From Zea mays (taxonomy: Eukaryota; Streptophyta; Magnoliopsida; Poales; Poaceae), in contig NC_050105.1 of NCBI RefSeq assembly GCF_902167145.1, positions 140,353,988 through 140,417,987 of the forward strand: a stretch of DNA of 64,000 nt, given 5' to 3'. Positions 59,059 through 64,000 of this stretch are shown here, piece after piece. Each line of letters opens with the position of its first letter. Within the stretch, counting starts at the first letter, position 1. A model generated the notes under the pieces. That model was not told the origin of the DNA and searched no databases. It saw only the letters and a list, made by a program, of their open reading frames with translations. Made by a program: the position numbers and the translations under genes.

Positions 59059-59399
59059 TGTCAGCACCTTGGCGCCACAAAAGAAGCTTGAAGAGGCGGG
59101 CCGTGCAGGTGGAGAGGATGGAATGAATGGACCAGGAAGGAGCACTCGTGTACACAGGCCGAATGTGCGTGTTACGGGTCCAGAGTGGGTGACAGCTTAG
59201 CAAGGCCCAGAAAGGAGCGACTGTGTTCATGCGCTGGCAGCTGTGCAGAGAGTATTAAGTCTGTAAGCAGAGAGTTGATGGGGGTATCGAATAATTTATA
59301 ACAGAATTCTACCTACTAAACTGCAGCTGCTTCTGTCCTCCATCTTGTTCTCCACGTCTTCTCTTCTTATGTGTGTGTTCTTGTGATCGATTGTTAACA
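59059..59399 (+). repeat. Chromovirus-2 5' LTR (start approximate)
   Basis: Ends ATTGTTAACA just before the primer-binding site. The start is set at TGTCAGCACC by the TG rule only, since no second LTR is available for comparison. Confidence 0.6.
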
Positions 59400-59499
59400 T
59401 TTGGTATCAGAGGGCTCGATCTTAGCCATTCCACTCTAGATCCTGCTCCACCCCACCATCACTTCACTCGTCTTCAGCGTCGACTCGGAGGTCGGAGCG

Positions 59500-60744
59500 A
59501 TGGATATAAACACGAAATTGATCCTGGACGAAATGGAAAAGAAGTTCGCCGCCATGGATCAGAAATTGGAGATGAAGTTCTCTGAGTTGGCGGGGTCACG
59601 CGATCAGCGGATCAGTGTCCTGGAGGAGATGGGCGCGGAGCTGTCAGCTTGGAAACCCAAGGTCGACACCGCCTTGGATGATGTCAAGCTGGAGATCCGG
59701 AAACTGAACAAGTTGTGTGATCGTTCTTCGTTTGAAGGATTCGTGGAACCCGGGTTGCTGCAAAAACCCAGTGTTCCAGCGGGCCGGCTGCTTCTCGGAT
59801 CAGATGCTGAAGGGTTTTCGGAGCATCGCGGAGATCGATCATCGAAAGACCAGGGCTTTGGATCTGTCCACACCTACATACCCGATGCAACTAAGGGTAT
59901 GCCTCAGTTCTCGTTCCCACCTGTATCTCCTACTTTGTTGAAGACGGGTGAGTCTAGTTGTCGTTCTTTGGGGAAGTTACCCAAGTTGTCATTTCCTCTG
60001 TTTGATGGTGAGTATCCCCAGCTGTGGATTGCTCGATGTGAGGCATATTTTGTTATGTATGAAGTGGAATCTGAGGCGTGGGTGCGAATAGCGTCCATGT
60101 ATTTTTCTCCTGCGGTGGGTTGCTGGTTTCAGGCATTGCAACGGAGATATGTTGAATTGTGTTGGCCTCTGTTTTGCAAATTGCTGTTGGACGGATTTGG
60201 CAAAGACCAACAGCAGTCCTTACTCCGCCACCTGTTTCGCATTCAACAAAAGGGCACATTATCTGAATATATTGCTCAGTTTTCCACTTTGATGGATCAA
60301 TTATCTGCTTATGAAATTGTGTCTGATTCATTGTATTTCACGACCAGATTTATAGAAGGGTTACAGGATGATGTGCGGGCGGTGGTGATGATCCAGAGAC
60401 CTGGTGATTTGGATACAACCTGTATCCTTGCCTTGTTGCAGGAAGAGGTCTCTGAACCTATGAGGCGCCGCGAGATGCCCAAGTTGAGTCAGGGTAATTG
60501 GTCGAAATCTGATTCTAAAGGACCCTTTCCATTGCCACCTCCACCCCAGGTTGGGCGCTCTATTCCAACAGTACCTGACCGCCGACTAGTGGCTCAACCC
60601 AAAACCATGGAAGAACGCATGTCAGCTTTGCGTGCGTACAGAAGGGTTAAAGGATTATGTGAATGTTGTGCGGAGAAGTGGTACCGAGGGCACACTTGTA
60701 GCACTATTGTTCAGTTGCAAGCAATGCAGGAGGTTTGGGAGTGA
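59500..60744 (+). pseudogene. Chromovirus-2 gag (414 codons)
   Basis: First ATG after the primer-binding site with a coiled-coil start (LDEMEKKFAAMDQKLEMKF). The gag domain lies at about residues 165-320 (KLSFPLFDGEYPQLWIARCE, YIAQFSTLMDQL, RFIEGLQDDVRAVV). A knuckle of the chromovirus type, GLCECCAEKWYRGHTC, is at about 385-400. The stretch ends in TGA at 60742-60744; the same frame continues into protease, so this TGA is likely a nonsense change (CGA to TGA is plausible) rather than a natural gag stop. Otherwise open. Confidence 0.85.
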
Positions 60745-63700
60745 CTTCCTGAGGAGGAAACATCATCCCCAACTCATTCGAAGACTTCTCCAGAAGAGCA
60801 GTTGTTCTCTGTTACTTTGTCTGCAGCCGTGTTGGATGACAAAACAAAAGGTGTTTTGCTGTTGGATGGTAGGATGCAGAATGTGCCAGTGTCCATACTG
60901 ATTGATTCTGGAAGCACACATTCCTTTGTCAGTCAACTTTTGCTTGCTAAGTTAAAGTCAGTATCACTTATAAAGACTGGGGTGTCGGTTAAAGTGGCCA
61001 ATGGGGGTGTTATGAAGTGTTCTACAACATGGCCTCAAGCGGAATGGTGCATTCAGGGTTTATGGTTTCAACATGAACTGAAAGTGTTGCCCATTCACAC
61101 TTATGATCTGATCTTGGGCATGGATTGGTTAGAGATTCATAGTCCTATGAAGGTGCACTGGCGTTATAAGTGGCTTTCCATTACTTATCAGGAGTCTTCA
61201 GTCATGTTGTATGGATCGGGTTCTAGCCACTGGGATGATTTATTGATTCATGTTGCTTCGGTTGACCATAATGAAAGGGAAACTCCAGTTTCAGCATTGT
61301 CACCTGATATTGCAGCATTGTTGGATCAGTTCCCTCAGGTGGTTTCAGCTCCTGCAACATTACCACCCCCTCACCCCTGTGATCATGCAATTCCACTGGT
61401 GGCGGGAGCTAAACCTGTGAGTGTGAGACCCTACAGATACCCACCGGCATTGAAGGATGAAATTGAACGTCAGGTCAACTCTATGTTGCAACAAGGTATC
61501 ATTCGACCTAGTTCATCCTCTTTCAGTTCACCTGCGTTGTTGGTTCGCAAGAAGGATGGATCCTATCGATTTTGTGTGGATTACCATTATCTAAATGCAC
61601 TGACCCTCAAGAGCAAGTTTCCCATTCCCATTTTTGACCAATTAATGGATGAACTGGCTGGAGCTAGCTAGTTTTCTACATTGGACCTCATCTCAGGTTA
61701 TCATCAAGTTAGGTTACAGCCTGGAGAGGAGTTTAAAACAGCATTTCAAACTCATATAGGGCAATTTGAATTTGTGGTCATGCCTTTTGGGTTGTGTGGA
61801 GCACCTGGAACATTTCAAGGGGCCATGAATGTTACTCTTTCTCCTTTATTGAGGAGATGTGTATTGGTCTTCTTCGATGATATTTTAGTTTATAACAAGT
61901 CGTGGGAGGATCATTTGGATCATTTGCAATAGGTTTTGCAGTTACTGCGGCAAGATCAATGGCACCTTAAACTTTCCAAATGTCAGTTTGCCAGGAGAAC
62001 CATTTCCTACTTGGGACATATTATCAGTGAAGCTGGAGTAGCTACCGATGCTACTAAGGTGGAAGCTGTAAGAGATTGGCCAAGTCCCACCAGTGTTAAA
62101 GAGTTGAGAAGTTTCTTGGGGTTGGCTGGCTATTACAGAAAGTTTGTCAGACACTTTGCTGTGATCACCAAGCCCTTGACTGAGTTGTTGTGCAAGGGAG
62201 TCCTATTTGTATGGACCTGTGGTCATGAAGCTTCATTCCTTGATGTCAAGATGTACAGCTCCTGTTCTAGCCCTACCTGATTTCAGTAAAACTTTCTGCA
62301 TAGAAACAGATGCGTGTAAGAATGGTGTGGGTGTTGTTCTTCTACAGGAAGGCCATCCCTTAGCTTTCATTAGTAAAGCTTTGGGACCTAAGACACAGGG
62401 CCTATCTACCTATGAGAAAGAGTATCTCGCTATATTGGTAGCTGTGGAGCAGTGGAGGCCCTATTTGTTGCATGCTAAATTTGTGATATTCACAGACCAA
62501 AAGAGCCTAGTTCATTTGAATGACTAGAGGTTGCATACCCATTGGCAGCAAAGAGTATTTACTAAATTGTTGGGGCTGCAGTACAAGGTCATCTACAAAC
62601 AAAGGGTTCATAATAGGGTGGCTGATGCCTTGTCTAGAAGGGCTCATGGAGAGGTGATATGTTCTTCATTGTCTATGGTCCAACCTAAGTGGTGTCAAGA
62701 CATTTGTGATGGTTATCAACAAGATGAAGCAGCCCAAACTCTGATTACTAAGCTATCAGCTAACAGCACATCTGTAAGGGTTGCTTAGGTACAAAGGCAG
62801 GATATGGCTGGGTACCAATTCTGCAATGCATAACAAAGTGTTAGTAGCCTTGCACAATTCACCGTTAGGGGGTCACTCGGGTTTCCCAGTGACATATCAG
62901 AAAGTGAAACAACTGTTTGCGTGGCCGGGTTTAAAGAAATATGTGCAGCAATTTGTTCAAACCTGTTCAGTCTGCCAATAGGCAAAACCTGATCGTAGTC
63001 CATACCCGGGGCTCCTACAACCGTTACCGGTTCCGGCTGGGGCCTGGCAGACTATAAGCATGGATTTTGTGGAGGGGTTACCTCTTTCTAGGGGCAGGAA
63101 TTGTGTCATGGTCATCGTGGATAAGTTCTCAAAATTCAGTCATTTCATACCTTTGAAACATCAATTTACAGTTGCATCGGTGGCCCAGGTGTTCATGCAG
63201 GAAGTCTACCGGCTCCATGGACTTCCCCTTGCTATAGTGTCAGATCGCAATCGGATCTTTACCAGCCAGTTTTGGAAGACTTTGTTTCAGTTAGCTGGAG
63301 TATCCTTAAACATGAGCAGTGCATATCATCCTCAATCAGACGGGCAAACCGAGCGGGTTAATCAATGCATGGAGACCTATTTGCGTTGTTTTGTCGGTGC
63401 TTGTCCACATAAGTGGGTTCAGTGGATCTATTTGGCCGAATATTGGTATAATGTCAGTTGGCACTCAGTTGTGAGTATGTCTCCTTTCCAACTGTTGTAT
63501 GGATATCAGCCTTGGCATTTTGGTGTTGATTTGCAAGATGCCTGTCCAGTGGTTTCCCTTCAGGAGTGGCTGTCTGAAAAGAGGGTTATGACACAGTTGG
63601 TGCAACAACATCTCGCAAGGGCTCAACTTCGCATGAAGGGTCAAGCTGACAAGAAACGTTCGGAGCGTAGTTTTGTGGTGGGTGATCGGGTTTTTCTGAA

Positions 63701-63761
63701 ATTGCAACCCTATGTTCAGTCATCGCTTGCTCCTCGCGCCAACCAAAAGTTAGCCTTCTAG
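60745..63761 (+). pseudogene. Chromovirus-2 pol, multiply broken
   Basis: Protease ILIDSGSTHSFVSQ near 60897; RT from about 61400 (YRFCVDYHYLNALTL) interrupted by TAG at 61669-61671 and TAG at 61930-61932; active site VFFDDILVYN near 61870. A frameshift near 62230 leads to RNase H (FCIETDACKNGVGVVL), with TAG at 62525-62527. A second shift near 62775 leads to the integrase zinc region, ending at TAG 62979-62981. The integrase core (SMDFVEGLPLSRG, VSDRNRIFTSQFW, HPQSDGQTERVNQ) is readable to 63750. A last TAG at 63759-63761 lies at the junction with the next LTR. Confidence 0.87.
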
Positions 63762-63763
63762 TT

Positions 63764-64000
63764 TGTCGTTACCCTGAATCAGGGGTACCCCTTACTACAG
63801 TGTGAAGGTGCGGACTCCATGCGGCTGCCTTTAGCCACGTGGTAAACAGCGCCTGATCCTGCCACGTGGGCAGCACCGGGGCCGCCACGTGGCCGGAGGA
63901 GACAATATACTCCATGGTGTTAACAGTGGGTCCGGACCCCCACGGGAAAGTGCCGGACCCCTGGATACACAGCCCGAACCTCCGGGCAGGGTCCAGGACC
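63764..64000 (+). repeat. Start of another LTR at the right edge
   Basis: TGTCGTTACCCTGAATCAGG opens GC-rich sequence with CCACGTGG and CGGACCCC words, directly after the broken integrase. This looks like a Gypsy LTR terminus of a further insertion. Orientation and family cannot be decided within 237 bp. Confidence 0.5.

Larger units (their letters stand above)
59059..63763 (+). mobile_element. Chromovirus-2: decayed Gypsy element, 3' end missing
   Basis: A candidate 341-bp 5' LTR (TGTCAGCACC...TTAACA) precedes an initiator-Met primer-binding site (TTGGTATCAGAGG, 59401-59413), gag, protease, RT, RNase H and integrase. It stops at 63763, inside the integrase C-terminal part, where another LTR begins. 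It has at least five stops and two frameshifts. The pol type (FCVDYHYLNALTLKSKF, VFFDDILVYN) is chromovirus; the chromodomain is not reached. Confidence 0.85.

Noticed and set aside
63759..63761. TAG at the end of Chromovirus-2 pol counted as a CHG-type nonsense codon
   Set aside because: It sits three bases before the next LTR, and the expected family residue there is not clearly Gln or Trp, so it was left out of the tally.

Overview
The window looks like gene-poor DNA of a grass, most likely maize (Zea mays) or a close Andropogoneae relative. The reasons are nested LTR retrotransposons of the Sirevirus (Copia), Tat-type Gypsy and chromovirus Gypsy kinds, LTRs packed with the CACCGGACTGTCCGGTG palindrome, and small TTA-flanked MITEs beside two intron-bearing genes. 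The species call is inference; no search was run.

Layout, left to right. Bases 1-5977 plus 14738-14810 hold a decayed Gypsy element on the minus strand (Gypsy-1), whose LTR is split by a young gag-only Sirevirus on the plus strand (Sirevirus-A, 5978-14732, TSD ctttg). After an unassigned 0.4 kb comes the 5' LTR and broken gag of a truncated Sirevirus (Sirevirus-B, 15234 to about 17950). Next is a Gypsy element of the Tat type (Gypsy-2, 17975-36394, TSD gcgcg). Its pol is split by a minus-strand Sirevirus (Sirevirus-C, 22171-31116, TSD gtgac, Ji/Opie-like). Between pol and the 3' LTR, Gypsy-2 carries an antisense gene with two predicted introns and its own TATA box. A foreign LTR fragment (36400-38474) follows, split by a solo Sirevirus-type LTR (37008-38241, TSD gcagg). 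Then comes intergenic DNA with a MITE and an AGCTCG-rich repeat.

The genic island starts near 40 kb. A chromovirus (40052-46482, TSD cggcg), itself hit by a second solo LTR (42967-44240, TSD gagac), sits about 280 bp upstream of a seven-exon gene for the ER syntaxin SYP81 (46763-50513, +). A tRNA-Thr(CGU) lies at 52724-52794 (-), next to a short fragment resembling a tomosyn/LLGL-type protein. A five-exon gene for a TANGO2/NRDE-family protein is at 56472-58644 (-). A second, heavily mutated chromovirus runs from about 59059 to 63763, followed by the start of another LTR at the right edge.

The two host genes (SYP81 and TANGO2-like) and the tRNA are the only non-transposon genes recognised. 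The retroelements range from young (LTR pairs differing by 3-8 bases) to old (about 4% LTR divergence or no intact frame). The order of nesting agrees with the LTR divergences counted by eye. Nearly all in-frame nonsense codons in the elements are TAG at sites best explained by C-to-T change in the plant CHG methylation context.
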